Positions 1 to 12,461 are shown, numbered from the stretch's first letter. The stretch is DNA of 64,000 nucleotides from Helicostylum pulchrum (GCA_025677825.1 JAIXMO010000069.1:62001-126000); one strand, 5' to 3'. Program-made: numbers and translations. Notes: a model not told the origin generated them from the sequence alone.

Positions 1-1726
1 GAGTGGTAGTGGTAGGGTTTTCAGTATACTCTACTTGTTCTCTCTTCATTTCATCCGGATAGTAGCGTCGTTTTTCCCCGTTCGTATATTTAATCAAAAC
101 AAAATCCCCGTCTCGACCGCCATTATGGCCTTTAGTTGAATAGATAAAATCCTTTAGCTTTTTAAAACCATTTAAATCCATAACGGGATCATCGTGTAAA
201 CGACCCCACTGTAAGGTTTCGAAGGATATAAACTCAATATCTTTCAAATAAGTTGTCACCAAATCAAAGTAGCGTTGAGCGGGACTAATGTATTCCATTT
301 CTAAAAGATTGATATCATAATGTTTTTGGTGAGAGCCAAACTTGTGTTTATATCTAATAGTAAAAACTATTTCTTCGTACTGAGATGCAGGGTATTTAAG
401 TCCAAAGCTTTCAATTTTGGGACAATTTAAAAAAGAATAGATTAAAGATTGGTACATCAAATCAGTGTTATCACGCGAAATGACAATTTTTAAATGGTTG
501 AAAATTTCTGGGCCAATTATGGAGCTGGCTTTGTCAAGTAAATCCAGATCCGCATGGTCAGAATCATGAAAATCGTTATCGTATATGCTATATGCTGTGT
601 ATAATCCAACACCACCAATACGGTATTGATATACATAGTCTGAATTATATGCTTGATTCGGCTCCGTAAATCCTGTCAGACAGTACGTGTACCGAGTTCC
701 CCGGAAGGCATTCAACAGCTTAAAATATTTTGTCATGTTGCTTTCTTCATTAGGTCGTACTTCGTACCGATCAATTCGTCGAAGCGAATAACTGAATCTT
801 CAATTCTGCCAGCTTTCTTCATAAGTCCTAACGCATGTTTCATTCCCACACTGCCGATCCAACTAAAAGGGTTTTGAACAGAGATCGTGATTCTTATGTC
901 TGTCAATTGATTTGGAAAGTAGTCTACAAGGTATCTCGTATAAGTAGCCGATAAAGATGGAAGTAGTAAATATAGATATCTCAAACTGTCGATAAAGTTT
1001 AAATTAATGCTGTTGCTCAACCGACCTAACGTGACACTTTCTGAAATCGGGTAGTCACTAGAGAATTTAAGCTGTTCCAAATTAGGACAACTGTCTTGTA
1101 CTTGAAATGGTATCAAATTAATATCGTGTTTATTGTGGAGTAATAGGTTTGTCAATTTTTAAAATTCGTTTAACAAATCTAATACATTGGTGTGTTGAGA
1201 GTTGAGGTGAATTGTGCTTCTGTTATAATATAGATCTACACGGGAAATGGTGTCACAAAATCTGTAATATACTAAAAATAACAAGTCGAAAGCGTAACTA
1301 TCAGAAAAGTGAGTAATTGTGTATCCGGCACGAATCTCCTTAATATGCTTCAGATCGACATCTAAAAAAATCCTGTATATTCCGTAATGTAAATTGGTGG
1401 AGCTTATGTCAATCTCTTTTAGATTTGGAAGCTGGCGCAGTAACACTAATAGTTCTGGTTTACTGAATTTATAGCGTAATTTCTTTATATCCGTAATTTT
1501 TGGCTTTGTAGTAAGATGACCATATTCAAAATATTGACTGTGGCCGAGATGGTTTAAATACGATTTCACAAGAGCAATTTTAGAGTTTTGTAGCGTCACT
1601 TCTCCCCCAGTTCAACGGAATAGCCATGGAATATTGACTCTTGCAAACAAAGTAACACGTTTGAAAGACTTTTTGCTTTAAATATAGAGATACTATTTTG
1701 AATATCTCTAAAGGTAGGTCACGCAT
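1..1726 (-). pseudogene. Decayed F-box protein gene, 3' end outside the window
   Basis: The reverse strand opens with an F-box-like N-terminus (LPLEIFKIVSLYLKQ, then CYFVCKS) and continues as a leucine-rich, hydrophobic protein to the window edge. Three lesions break it. A frame change lies at a run of five C on the plus strand (1604-1608), where one base fewer would restore the frame. An in-frame TAA stands at 1159-1161. A frame change near 735 joins a KKAT ending to an MTKYFKLL beginning. F-box proteins recruit substrates to SCF ubiquitin ligases, and large divergent F-box/LRR families are common in Mucorales. All three lesions would have to be sequencing errors for this to be functional, so I call it a pseudogene. 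The F-box assignment rests on the first 35 residues. Confidence 0.6.
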
Positions 1727-2596
1727 ATTTCTTTTTAAAAAAATATATATATATAAGAGAGATAGAGTTGGAAAGTGATGAACAATGAAATAAATGATTT
1801 TTATGCGGACATAAAACACAGTCCCAAAATAATACACATATACAAAGGGTTTCATTTAAATCATATTGCGAAAATAAAGTAAGCTTTAAACAGTGATTAC
1901 ACTTTCCGGTTTTTGCAGTAAAAATTTTACTTGAAATCCTTTTTTTTTTTTTTTCAAAAAGAAAGGATGTATTTAACACCACTATTTGTCACTGTTCGAT
2001 CTGAGGGTGGATTCCTTCCAGATTTCGGCCACCCTTAAATAGAGCAATTGCTAAAAACATTATACGAAAAATTTATTATTAACGAAGGTTGTTCAATAAA
2101 GTTTTTGTTTTATATTTTTCTTCTCGTGTTTGAGTAACATATTGATCTTTTCATTTTTCGTTAGCTACATTATATCGATGATTCGCTTATCTGTATTACA
2201 AGCGTCTGTTTTTTATTAGTATTACGCAAAAGACTATTAAACATATCGTATCACTTCTCGTCACACAGGTGAAAATAAGAAATCGAAATATTCGTCTGGC
2301 TGTTTTTCAAACTACTTTGCTGTACCCTACACCTACTTTTCCTATCCCTAATGAATGTTCTTGCTATTGAACTTAGATATGAGCATGACAATGATAAATA
2401 CAAGACCTATCAAAATTTATACAAGATCGGGTTCTCTAAATGAATAAATAGATGATAAGAAGATCTTTTCACGGGCTTTACTCTGAGTCCTAAAAAGTTA
2501 TGCATTCCGTGACTTTATTTATTAGTAAAATATTAAACTTTTTTCCAATTTTTTAAGCTTTCCTTTTTTTCCTTTACAAAAAGGTCTAGTTCGAAG
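1727..2596. other. Intergenic, promoter side of MTA phosphorylase
   Basis: AT-rich DNA with homopolymer runs (T16 near 1941). It holds the divergent upstream regions of the decayed F-box gene and the phosphorylase gene. A 30-codon ORF near 2351 has no other support. No gene is seen. Confidence 0.5.
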
Positions 2597-3550
2597 ATGG
2601 TCTGTTCACCCAACATTGTTAAAATTGCCGTTATCGGTGGCTCCGGTCTCTATAACCTCGAAGGTCTCGAAGTTATTGAAGAAGTTAACCCTGAAACTGT
2701 AAAGTATAAATAAGCACTTTTTACAGGGAAAAAAAAATTAATTTTATTTTAGCCTTGGGGTTTTGCTAGTGACAAAATCGTTATCTCTAGACTTCCCAGC
2801 GGAAACAAGATTGCTTTCTTAGCTCGTCACGGTCGTGGTCACTACTTGACACCTACTGAAGTTCCAGTTCGTGCTAATATTGCCGCTCTCAAGTCTATCG
2901 GTGTTGAAGTTATTATTGCTTTCTCTGCTGTTGGTTCTCTTCGTGAAGAAATCCCCCCCTGTGACTTTGTCTTACCCGATCAATTGATCGATCGTACTCG
3001 TGGTCTTCGTCCCTCTACTTTCTTCGGTGAAGGACTTGTTGCTCACGCTGGTTTCGCTGATCCTTTCCATGCTGGTCTTTCTGATTTGATCGCCAAGCAT
3101 GAAAGTGCTCTTGAATTCGGCGCCAAATTACATACCAAGAAGACTGCTGTCTGTATGGAAGGTCCTGCTTTCTCTACTCGTGCTGAATCCCACATGTACC
3201 GTTCTTGGGGCGGTGATGTTATCAACATGTCTGCTTTACCTGAATCTAAGTTGGCTCGTGAAGCTGAAATCGCTTATCAAATGGTCTGTATGTCTACTGA
3301 TTACGATTGCTGGCGTGAGAACGAAGAGGCCGTTACTGTTGAAACTGTCATGATGAACATGGGTAACAACGGTAAGAACGCCAAAAACTTATTACATGCT
3401 ATTTTACCCGATCTTGAAGAGGCCGTAACTGAAGGTACTCTTGAACCCAAGATTAAGGGTTCCATGAGGTTCTCTGGTATGACTGCCAAGGAAAAGAGAA
3501 ACCCTGAAACTGTTCGTAAATTAGAATATATCTTGCCTGGTTATTACTAA
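2597..3550 (+). CDS. S-methyl-5'-thioadenosine phosphorylase, 2 exons
   Basis: Cleaves methylthioadenosine with phosphate to adenine and 5-methylthioribose-1-phosphate, the first step of methionine salvage after polyamine synthesis; normally cytosolic. Exons are 2597-2698 and 2753-3550, giving 299 aa. The 54-nt intron runs from GTAAAG to TTTTAG. The N-terminal phosphate-binding loop IAVIGGSGLYNL, the RHGRGH block, the central ANIAALKSIGVEVIIAFSAV block and the GPAFSTRAESHMYRSWGGDVINMS segment are all hallmarks of PNP/MTAP family 2. Length is close to the usual 280-340 aa. The start is the first ATG, before the glycine loop. Codon use is biased to C-ending codons (ggtcgtggtcac), unlike neighbouring genes, which suggests high expression. 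The yeast counterpart is Meu1. Confidence 0.93.
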
Positions 3551-3757
3551 ATAAACTAGTCATGGTTTGTTATTGTTTTGTATAAATTTTTTATTTATCG
3601 TGTTAAAAATTAGGATAAATGGTGAGCGAATGTGTGTGTGTGTGTGTATTTATAGGTACTAAACTAGTGGGTTCTATTGCCAATTTTTGTTATGGTAAAT
3701 GCTATTATAGAGAGAGAAATTGTTAATCTATAAATTATCTGTGCCACTATATATAAT

Positions 3758-6087
3758 TTAAGCGGTTAAAAGGTTCTTTGAAGTGGAGTCAACAGGTGTT
3801 GACATTCTCCAAATATCATCTGAAAGCGTCTTTGGTGCGTAGGAAGGAGCCCAAGGGGATAACTGTTGAATAGACTTACTAAAATTATTAGTCTGGAAAC
3901 GTTCAGATTTTTGTTGATAATGTTCTAGCGAAGATTGCGATAAGTTGGTGATAGGTTGAATTAAATGAGGAAGACCGTTATTGATAGTATTATCTAAAGA
4001 GTTTTTTTTGGTCTGTTGATTATTATTTGATTGTTCATCAAAGTAACACGTTTGTTGGATATCGCGGATCAATGATGAGATAGGTGAATGAGCGGGAGAT
4101 AATAATAAATCGTTTAAGCTATTATCGTCGTTATTTTTTTCCCAAGGATATACCATATTTTCCTTATTAGCTTTGAGATCTTGTGATGTGTCACGTTTCA
4201 GAAAAGGAAAACCTTGTTTGGTATTGATGCTTAAAGGAGCTTGTTGAAATTGCTGTTGCTCGACAGCTGCAGCGGATGTAGATGGAGACAAGGCAATACA
4301 GTTGGTAAGGATTAGAAAGGATTCAATATCTGCTGGGCAATCGATACGTGCAGTTTGTAATAAAGTTGTCTTTTGTCTCTCGGTAAAAGCAGGACACATG
4401 ATACCAGCACGAGTTAAGCGTTCCAGTAAAGTTGAATCAATTTGAACATAGTCTTTGGCGAGGTGGGTTTTTAAAGACTCGATAGATAACTTTAACATTT
4501 CATAGATATGGTCTCTGTGCATTGTGGAGATAAGATGGGATTGATGCCAAGGGTATTTTGCAATAACACTAATGATATTTTCGAATGGTCTTTCCGCACA
4601 TTTTCTAGAGAAATGTAACTGTAGATATTTGTTAGCCTTGTAAAAAAAGAAGAGGGAGTATAATAAAGTACCTTATAATTTTTACAAACAACCAAAAGTG
4701 AATTAATTTCTTCACGTGTAATAAAAGGAGGGCATCCAGAATTGCCACCGCCAGCTGCAGTAGACATAGTTCTTATGATTTCAAATGCTGGTGGAATGGC
4801 TAAAGTTCCATGAAACTGACCTCTCCACTTGGGAAAGACAACCGTTAATAAATCTTCTTGAGAGCATTCAGTAACGGATACAATTCGACCTTTCAAAGGC
4901 TTTTGATTTCTAGCTTCTATAGCACGTCTCATGTCAGAAATACTGGTAAATTCCACATAAGCGTCTGATAACGTTTTTCCTGTAGTACGATCCATCATAA
5001 TCTGCACGAGTTAAAAAAAATATAAGGGATGGGAGAGGAGAAATAATTTAATATCAAGGGATATTCTTTTTTTTTGTATAGGGTTTTATTATTATACTTA
5101 CATGAATTGATTGAGTATAAACAGATAAAGAGGGGCTTTTCCAATTACCAAAAAAGTGACGTACATCGTTTTGAGATATGTCCCAGGGGATCTTATTAAA
5201 AAAGAAAAAGAGAGAAAGAGAAGTTGATATTTAATAAATGCTCAAGAATAAATTAAATTTTAATGAATACTTTACATTGGATATTTTTGCACAGGCATAG
5301 TGAGTTTGATTAGAGGGTAAAGATTGAGGTGTTGAAGGATAATTAAGTGTTTGATACTGAAACATGTAATCGCTTGATGCTGCGATGGCATTATTTGTTT
5401 TGGTGGCAATATGCATATTATTTACGTTGTAATTGCTGGCAAGTGTCTGTGTGTATAAGAGAAAGGAAAAATAGGAGAAATTTTGTTAGTATTTCTGTCT
5501 ATAACACTATTCTATGTCATTATCTACCTGTGGACAATTAGGACAAACGCCTTGCATTATTAAGTTCAATGTCTGAGACGTTAAACATGAACTACAGAAT
5601 CTATGTTTACCACATGAAGGAGGTAATAACTGTGTGTGTTTATTCAAGCAAGATGAACATACAAGTGACGAATAACTTGAAATATTAGGCTCTGATGCAC
5701 GTCTCCAAAAATCTGTAACTGAGGAAGTGGGAGATGAAGTATTGGAAAAATCGTTACCGTCAGCACTAATAGACTGTTTACGAAGAAGTGGTGTGTTAGT
5801 GCTGTTAGCTGTGAGCCAGTCCCAGTTAGAATTATTTGAAGCGGGACTATCGTTTGATTCGAACAAGGAATATGACGAATTGAACTTTGTTTGAGGAAAA
5901 GTACTGTTGGATGACGGAGTAAGTGGTGTAGGTGGTCTTATAGGTGAACCTTTTTGTTGCTGCGATGAACTTAAGCTCATCATAAATGAATTATTTTTTT
6001 CTTCTTCGATAGGATGAATAAAATCAGCTGAAGGTGAAATGTAAGTAAATTTTATATGATTCAAATGTTTTTTTAATACTCACTCAT
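3758..6087 (-). CDS. RING-type zinc finger plus RRM protein, 6 exons
   Basis: Exons on the reverse strand: 6087-6084, 6027-5528, 5446-5276, 5191-5102, 5001-4672, 4618-3758; all junctions keep frame and give 651 aa. The first coding exon is only ATGA, before a GTGAGT donor. A low-complexity Ser/Asn/Pro N-terminus is followed by a RING-like cluster (CSSCLNKH, then CGKHRFCSSC and CPNC, about residues 130-167). An RRM-like fold follows: IPWDISQNDVRHFFGNWKS as strand 1/helix 1 and TLSDAYVEFTSISDMRRAIEA as strand 3/helix 2. The C-terminal half is Gln/Asn/Ser-rich. Known biology of the parts suggests an RNA-binding ubiquitin ligase or a zinc-finger post-transcriptional regulator; the target is unknown. 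The domains are clear but the gene name is not. Confidence 0.75.
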
Positions 6088-8472
6088 AGTGTCATATATC
6101 ATGTTGTAATTAGAATTATGTATATAAATATATATATGTGAAAAAAAGAAGTGAAGAAAAAAAAATAGAAATATTTATTCAACCAAGATACTTTATATAC
6201 AAAATTTAATTGTATATATGTATATATATGTACTTATATAAAAGTTAATACGGGCCTTAATGGTATGTTTATAATCAAATACATAATAAAACAATTAAAC
6301 AGTGGATAAATGAAATTAAAAAATATCGGCATGGTTTGTGATAAAGTGTAACCCCTTACATTTTTTGCCTTAATTAAGAGAGTCCATTTCCCTGATTTTC
6401 TGTCAAAATTCTTTTTATGGAACTTATTAAGTGCACGATAAACTTTTTCTTCTTGTAAAGTGTATTATATCTAATTAAAATATATCCTTCCGTTGGAATG
6501 ATGTATTAAACTTTTTCTTGCGGATTTTTAAATATACATTTATGTAACTTGCGCATATAAAAAGGCAAATCTATGTATGAGTGTATAAAACAAAATTAAT
6601 CTGTTTGTTCCAAGAATTTTATAATATCAGTGGTACTGTGCTTATATGAATTATATTTTTCCTTACAAAAAAAAAAAAAAAAAAAAAAACTATCATCATT
6701 TTGGAGGTTTGAAGCTTCGTTTATAAAATCAGAAACATGTAGCTATATTGTAAATAACTTTCAGGTTTCATATTACATTTATGAAACTTTTTTTCATTGA
6801 GAATAACAAGGCAACGTTGTAATACATTTCACGACAACAAATTTGGTCGCATAAAAAAACTGTTGTGTTTACCAATTAATGTAGTATGTTTATTTTACTG
6901 AATTAACGTTTTTAAAATTAAAAAAAATAACGCATTTGAGTGGCCACAAAATATGATGAAGACTATTGGATACCGAGTTGAATGGGATGTTGTTTGAATT
7001 TTAAACTCTCATAAACATTGTGTTTTCTTTTTTCTGCCATACTTTTTTGCAAAACTCAATCTTATCACAGATACAATTTTTTTTTTTTTTAATAAACGTC
7101 TGCAGCAGAAACATATATGCACGTTGGTACTAAAATCAGAAAAACCAGATAATTTGGATTACATGACGTGATCAAAATAACAATAGTTTGTTTGTATTCT
7201 ATTTTTTACCCTATTTGGCTCTCTTCCAAAAATAAATATCTAGAATAATTTTTGTTAAAAATGCTTCTTCTATCAAACTGAAATTGCGAAATATTAAGGA
7301 TTTCTTTTCTTTTTCAAGACGCCTACTGTCAATTAATTTAACTTTTTTTAAAAAAATGAAAAATATAACGCGTATAATTAATCTGATAATTCGTATTTCC
7401 ATATAAACAAGAACTAATACCTGAAATGAGACAAAACAGACATTTTACGAGTTATTTTAAAGATATTTAGCAAATGTAAGCTTAATTGGTGTATATAATT
7501 AACTTTATTCGTGATAAAAAAAATCATTGAATAACTTTTATTGATAACAATAAGTATTTAAACTATTTTTTTTTCTCAAGTGGCACTGGGCACTTATTGC
7601 CGCAATTCAAAGCACTAGCGTGGGAACGCCTGCTACATATTATCACTCGTACTCCTACAAAAAAACCAGCTATGTTTATATACACAGATATAGCAACGAA
7701 GAGGCAGACATGACATCTGTCACATTTAGGTACCCCCAAAAAGAAGCTACTGCTTATCACACAATACGTCGAAATAAGAGATTATGCTTGCGTGTTTACT
7801 GTCTCAAATGTTACTTATGTACTAAGATATTATAGATTTAATTATTATCAGGCCATGAAATATTAAATCTCATACGTGAAACTAGTACCAAGGGCCATGC
7901 AAATATACAACAGTTTTGTTTTTTCTGTTCCTGCGGATCAATACAATAAACATTTTAAACCCGCTTGTAACTGAGCATTAATAATGTTGAGTGCTAATTA
8001 GTAGATAACTTAATTTTAGTACATGAGAAATGAATGGAGATATCCTTTACGATTTAACTTTTTTTAAAAATAGAAGAACCGAGTTATATAGTTTAAAGTT
8101 ATGTAATTGATCTCGCTTACTCAATATTTACATCGATTACAGTAAGCTTAAATCTAGATATTATAAGTAGTAAGATCAAAGTATAAAAAAACCATCATCG
8201 TGATTAAATATTTTTTTAAGCTCTAGCCAATCACTTCGACACAGTAATGTATATTTGAGAAGCTTTTTGATCTCATCAATTGACGCTGGCGGTTTTTTTT
8301 TTCGCTCACATGTATTGGGCAGTTACTTTTGTATGTCGCACAGATATTTATTTTTAAGAAGAAAAAAGGTATAATATTTTTCGTTGGTTTTGTTTCTTTT
8401 TTATATTCATTTATATTTTATTTTTTTCAACGTAAAAATTAAGTACATTTTTTTACAGATCGTACCTGAAAT
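6088..8472. other. Long AT-rich intergenic region
   Basis: About 2.4 kb with very low GC, A24 near 6667, several T10-T12 runs and TATATA tracts near 6120-6240. A slightly more GC-rich patch lies at 7580-7760, and both strands are open there for about 65-70 codons, but no family is recognised. The last part is the leader of the NDT80-type gene; a possible 5' leader intron ends at ttttttacag (8448-8457). Confidence 0.4.
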
Positions 8473-10478
8473 ATGCAACAAGATAGTAAATGGACTTCAC
8501 CCCCAGACACACCACGTAATTATATGTCACTCCAATCAAATTATCCTTACGGTAGCAGCGAATATCCCCAACACCCAAACGCACCGTCGAACTCTACCGT
8601 ACTTCCTGGAATGTCAACTCAACCTGCAATGCCTGGGTAAGTCTTTTTTTTTATTATTATATATTATATATACTTTTATTTTCTCGCTCATCATGAATCA
8701 GCATTCATCATCTTGATCGTCATCATCTTGGTAACTAATTTTTTTACTATTTATTTTGCATACAAATTATAGACTTATGTCAGGCTCTCAACCTAGCACA
8801 CCTAGACCTGATGTAATCAGTCCTCCTCCCGATAGCAAGATACCCTCAGCAAACGCGACCGCGACTCCTGATCTTATTAGAAGAAGACCTCCACTTCCTA
8901 CTAGACCGGCAAGTTTTACCACTACGACTTTCCACTCTAACCCTTATCCCGGAAGTACAACATTAAGACGACGTAGAACTGAATCTTCCATGTTTTCTTT
9001 CGAGACGGGACCTTCCTTCAGTCAAACAAAGCAAGCACTCGACTTATGGAATATCGATCAATCAAATGGGTAAGCCTCTTTCTCGCTTTTTTTTTTAAAA
9101 AAAAAAAGAAAACCTTGTAATATTTCGTGTAATATTAATCTTATTTATTGTGTATCAATTAATTTATAATAGATATCAAGCTCAATTGCATGCAAAGATG
9201 GATCGTGGATTCTTTCGTGCAGATCAAGACTGGACTTGTTATCGTCGTAATTACTTTCAAGTGAGTGCAACATTTGACATACATGGTATCAATTACTTAT
9301 TACAAGGACCTGAAGTACCTTGTCTTATTCGTACCGAAAATCAAGAGATCCATCAGGTAGATTTCTTTTCTATTGGTGTCAGTGCTCGTGTTACTGGAAG
9401 TGATAAAAGAATCGAATTGGTGCAGCATACCCCTAAGCGTGATAAAGGTCCACAAATGATTCCTGAGCCTCGCGTTGTTAGTGCTGGTGGTAACTTGCAT
9501 CTTGCATCTGTTGGCGCTAACCATAATATTGTTACATTCGAACGTATGCAATTTAAGACCGCCACTGCAAACAATGGAAAGAGAAGAGCCGCTCAACAGT
9601 ACTACGAAATTGTTGTTGATCTTTGTGCCAATAGTTCCTCTGGTAAACAATTTAAGGTTGCTTCTTGTACCTCCTCACCACTTGTTGTACGTGGTAGAAG
9701 TCCTGGTCATTATGCTGACTCTCATACTCGCTATAGAAGTATGGATGCTGGTACGCCTTCTTCGTTGCCTTCCTCATTTGGTGCCATTGGTCAAGGCGCA
9801 TCTTCTGGTAGTACAACAGGTTCTACTAACCCCACTCCTCCTGGTGGTCCTACCTCTGCCAGCGGTGGACCTGATGATCACCACTACATGCAATCTCACT
9901 CACAACCTCGATTTGGTAATGGTGGGGGTCCTCCTACAAATGGCAGTAGTGGCGATTTCGGAAATCCTTATTCATCTTATGGACAACCGTCTACAGGGTA
10001 TCCTTACCAAGTAGGTGGATATGCTCCCGTATTAAACGCACCTTCTATTGGATCAGGTAGAAGCGAAGAAGAAAATGTACCAAATCGTGAGGGTGGTGGT
10101 GGATATATGATGCATCCTTATGCCTCTCAGCAACAGCAACAGCAGCAGCAGCAGCAACAACATCCGTCTGCACCAGGAAGTAACGAACCTGGTTACTACG
10201 AAAATAATCATCCTAGTCAAAATGAAAGTAAGCCTTATTGGTCTAATAGAGACCAGCCTGCATTACAAAACCCATCTTCCTCTGAGCATCACGGTAGATA
10301 TAATAATAATTCACCTTATGTAAATTCTGAATTCAATGGCTACAGTATGCGTCCTCCACAATCACAACAAAATAGCAATACTCCTCCTACAGAGACAAAC
10401 CCACTTGACGCTGGACGTTCAATTGCCCCAGACAGTAAGCATTTTATGCCACACCATTCTTCTGCGAACTCCCATTAA
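8473..10478 (+). CDS. NDT80/PhoG-type transcription factor, 3 exons
   Basis: Exons 8473-8636, 8773-9069 and 9173-10478 give 588 aa. The first 150 residues are Pro/Ser/Thr-rich. The region from YQAQLHAKMDRGFFRADQDW through FDIHGINYLLQGP, VDFFSIGVSARV and the KDKGPQ-like segment to YYEIVVDLCA matches the NDT80/PhoG immunoglobulin-like DNA-binding fold; FERMQFKTATANNGKRRAAQQ is its typical basic block. The C-terminus is low complexity with a polyglutamine tract at about 10129-10158. Family members (Ndt80, Xprg, Vib-1, Ron1) act in the nucleus to control meiosis, nutrient response or secreted enzymes. Which role applies here cannot be told. A long T/A-rich 3' region follows. Confidence 0.88.
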
Positions 10479-12016
10479 ATTACCAAAAAAAAACCAGTAG
10501 ATTGGTGACACGTATGTAATGAAAATTGATAGGTTTATTATACAAAAGCAAAAAACATCTTATACAACAGAAACACAAAAAAATATTTACGACCAACTTG
10601 ATACACGCATACGTTACCCCCCTTCTAATTACCATCCCTTATTCCTTTTTACTAACTATTATTACTACAGCCTATTTATTATTCTTCCCTTATATATTTT
10701 TCAATAGCTCCTCCATTCTTTTTTTCCTTTCAAATTTTATTATAATTATATTGGTACTACATGAAAAAAAAACAAAAAAAAATCTGCTTTTTTTCCTATT
10801 CCCTTACAGTGAAAAAAAAAAACTTATTACGGAACGAATCTTACATTTTGTTTTATTTAATTATTTTTTTAAAGGCACCTTTATTTTTCAAGTAAAACCT
10901 TTTTTTCTTAAAAAAAAAAAGAAAAAAGTCGGTATTGCCCAAAAAGTCAATTTGCCTCGATGTTAGTGACCCTGTGTAGTACAGTCATGTAATAACTTGG
11001 ACTTAAAATTAGGTATAGTGGGAAAAAAAAGAGATTATTTTATTTGTTTTGTGGCAGCTGTAAAGAGTAAACTTCTCGTAATTGAATTCGCAAATGAGAA
11101 TGTTGTAAAGTAGCAATGGTTATATTTTTCTTGAGTTAAGCTTTTTAATCTTGTCAAAGATTTCTCATTGTTTGTAGAGAGGCGATCCAGGGTCCGAAGA
11201 ACTAGATGTCTTGCAATTCACGCGTATCTTTTAGTTTAGATCTTTAAAATATCTTGTAATCAATACCAATAACTTTTGTATTTATTTTGTCTTTTTCGAA
11301 AGCTTTAGGATTTACGGGATCTGTTTATATAGTATATTAGAGCGAGAGGAGCCAATTATTACTTATTATCGCAATACAATAAACAGATACTGTCCCGACA
11401 ACTTGGTTTATAGCTAATGTACCTAAAACATTGTACTTAGCGACCGAATTGAGACCGCTCTACACTCTTTTGAAAATAAAAAATGGAACCTAAAAAAATA
11501 TGTCAAGAGTTGGATATTACACACAAGCATGATCGTACGCACCTCACGGGAAACATCTGATATCGGCCTGTAGCGAGAACTTTTTATGTAAACGTCAATC
11601 AGCTGAGTTGTTACTGCGTGAGATTCGGTTTTAAATTCCTTTTTAAACTTGGGAAAATAAAACTGGGAGAGGACAATTGGAACACAATGACTAGTGCATT
11701 ACTATTACTCACAGTAATATAAAGTTTATACTTGGATACAGTATTTCCACTATCAATTTGAAAAAAAAATTACGGAAAATAAGAAATGGAAACTATTAGA
11801 AGAAATAAACAGTTAGTGCATCTGTCTGTAAGAACGTACGAAGGAGTTATATTATGGCTCGTTTTTTAATTTATGTTATAAAATCCAAACTTAAATGTTG
11901 TTAGTTAAAACAATTTTTAACAATAAGAAGCACATTTTAATCTTATAAAAGCGTACTATTTTTTTTTTTTCTTTAAATCTAATACTTTTTTTTCGTTTTA
12001 TTTTACTTCTTGAGTT
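10479..12016. other. Intergenic, no recognised gene
   Basis: Homopolymer-rich 3' flank of the NDT80-type gene, then 1 kb without a convincing reading frame. From about 11865 onward the sequence matches the reverse complement of about 20630 downward, so its right end belongs to the duplicated micropeptide module. Confidence 0.45.
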
Positions 12017-12154
12017 ATGAATTCTTCTCTTTCTTCCTCTCCAGGCTGTGATTTTAGACCCTCTCGGGGATATTCTTGGGGTAAGTGGGTCCCGATCATA
12101 AACCGACTTCATCCATACTTATTTAATGAAAGTATTTTCCCTAGTATAAAATAA
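12017..12154 (+). CDS. Conserved short ORF of the micropeptide module, copy 1 (45 aa)
   Basis: A 45-codon ORF starting MNSSLSSSPGCDF and containing WGKWVPIINRLHPYLFNE. A second copy on the opposite strand at 20393-20497 keeps this 18-residue block with one synonymous change, while the segment before it differs by an in-frame 24-bp gap. That pattern favours coding. No family is recognised and no signal peptide is evident. A TATAAAA element lies about 70 bp upstream. Alternative: GTAAGT within the conserved block is a good splice donor and a conserved TTTTCAG lies 20 bp before the next ORF, so the block could be part of a 5' leader intron of the downstream micropeptide gene. Confidence 0.4.
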   Translation: MNSSLSSSPGCDFRPSRGYSWGKWVPIINRLHPYLFNESIFPSIK

Positions 12155-12304
12155 TACAATCTTGACCATTAGTTATGTTATAACCATTATAAAAATCCAT
12201 TAAATAAAAAGTCTGTTAGTTCAAAGAAAAAATAACCAATTGTTGTCGGTTTAAGTTATATGAACCCGTTATTATTCACCTATTGCGCTACTTTTTGTGA
12301 ATCG

Positions 12305-12314
12305 TATAAAAAGG
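12305..12314 (+). promoter_or_regulatory. TATA element before micropeptide gene copy 1
   Basis: TATAAAAAGG, 73 bp before the ATG. It sits in a stretch (tgaatcgtataaaaaggtat) repeated almost unchanged on the reverse strand before the copy starting at 20175, which supports a promoter. Confidence 0.5.
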
Positions 12315-12377
12315 TATACACTTTATTGCTCAGATATTTCTTTATATATTTTTTCAGTTTCGTAAAAGAAAAAATCG

Positions 12378-12461
12378 ATGGGTTTTTGCTCTTGTTCTTG
12401 CTCGGATAGTGCTTCTCGTAGAAGTGGTCTTGGTCAATTCCCAACGCTAGCTTCACGTTAA
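12378..12461 (+). CDS. MG-Cys micropeptide gene, copy 1 (27 aa)
   Basis: A 27-codon ORF beginning MGFCSCSCSDSAS and ending in QFPTLASR. It shares SDSAS, SGL, QFP and the final AR/SR with the copy at 20089-20175, and the promoter and leader (ttttcagtttcgtaaaagaaaaa) are nearly the same. Glycine at position 2 followed by cysteines resembles dual N-myristoylation/S-palmitoylation sites; Phe at position 3 is unfavourable for N-myristoyltransferase, so this copy may rely on cysteine acylation. The inferred product is a membrane-attached or metal-binding micropeptide. It is far below normal gene-calling length. I know of no named family. Confidence 0.45.
   Translation: MGFCSCSCSDSASRRSGLGQFPTLASR

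Noticed and set aside
7563..7835. Overlapping 65- and 71-codon frames on opposite strands at 7.6-7.8 kb
   Set aside because: Neither shows a domain, start context or second copy; open frames of this size are expected in the slightly GC-richer patch.
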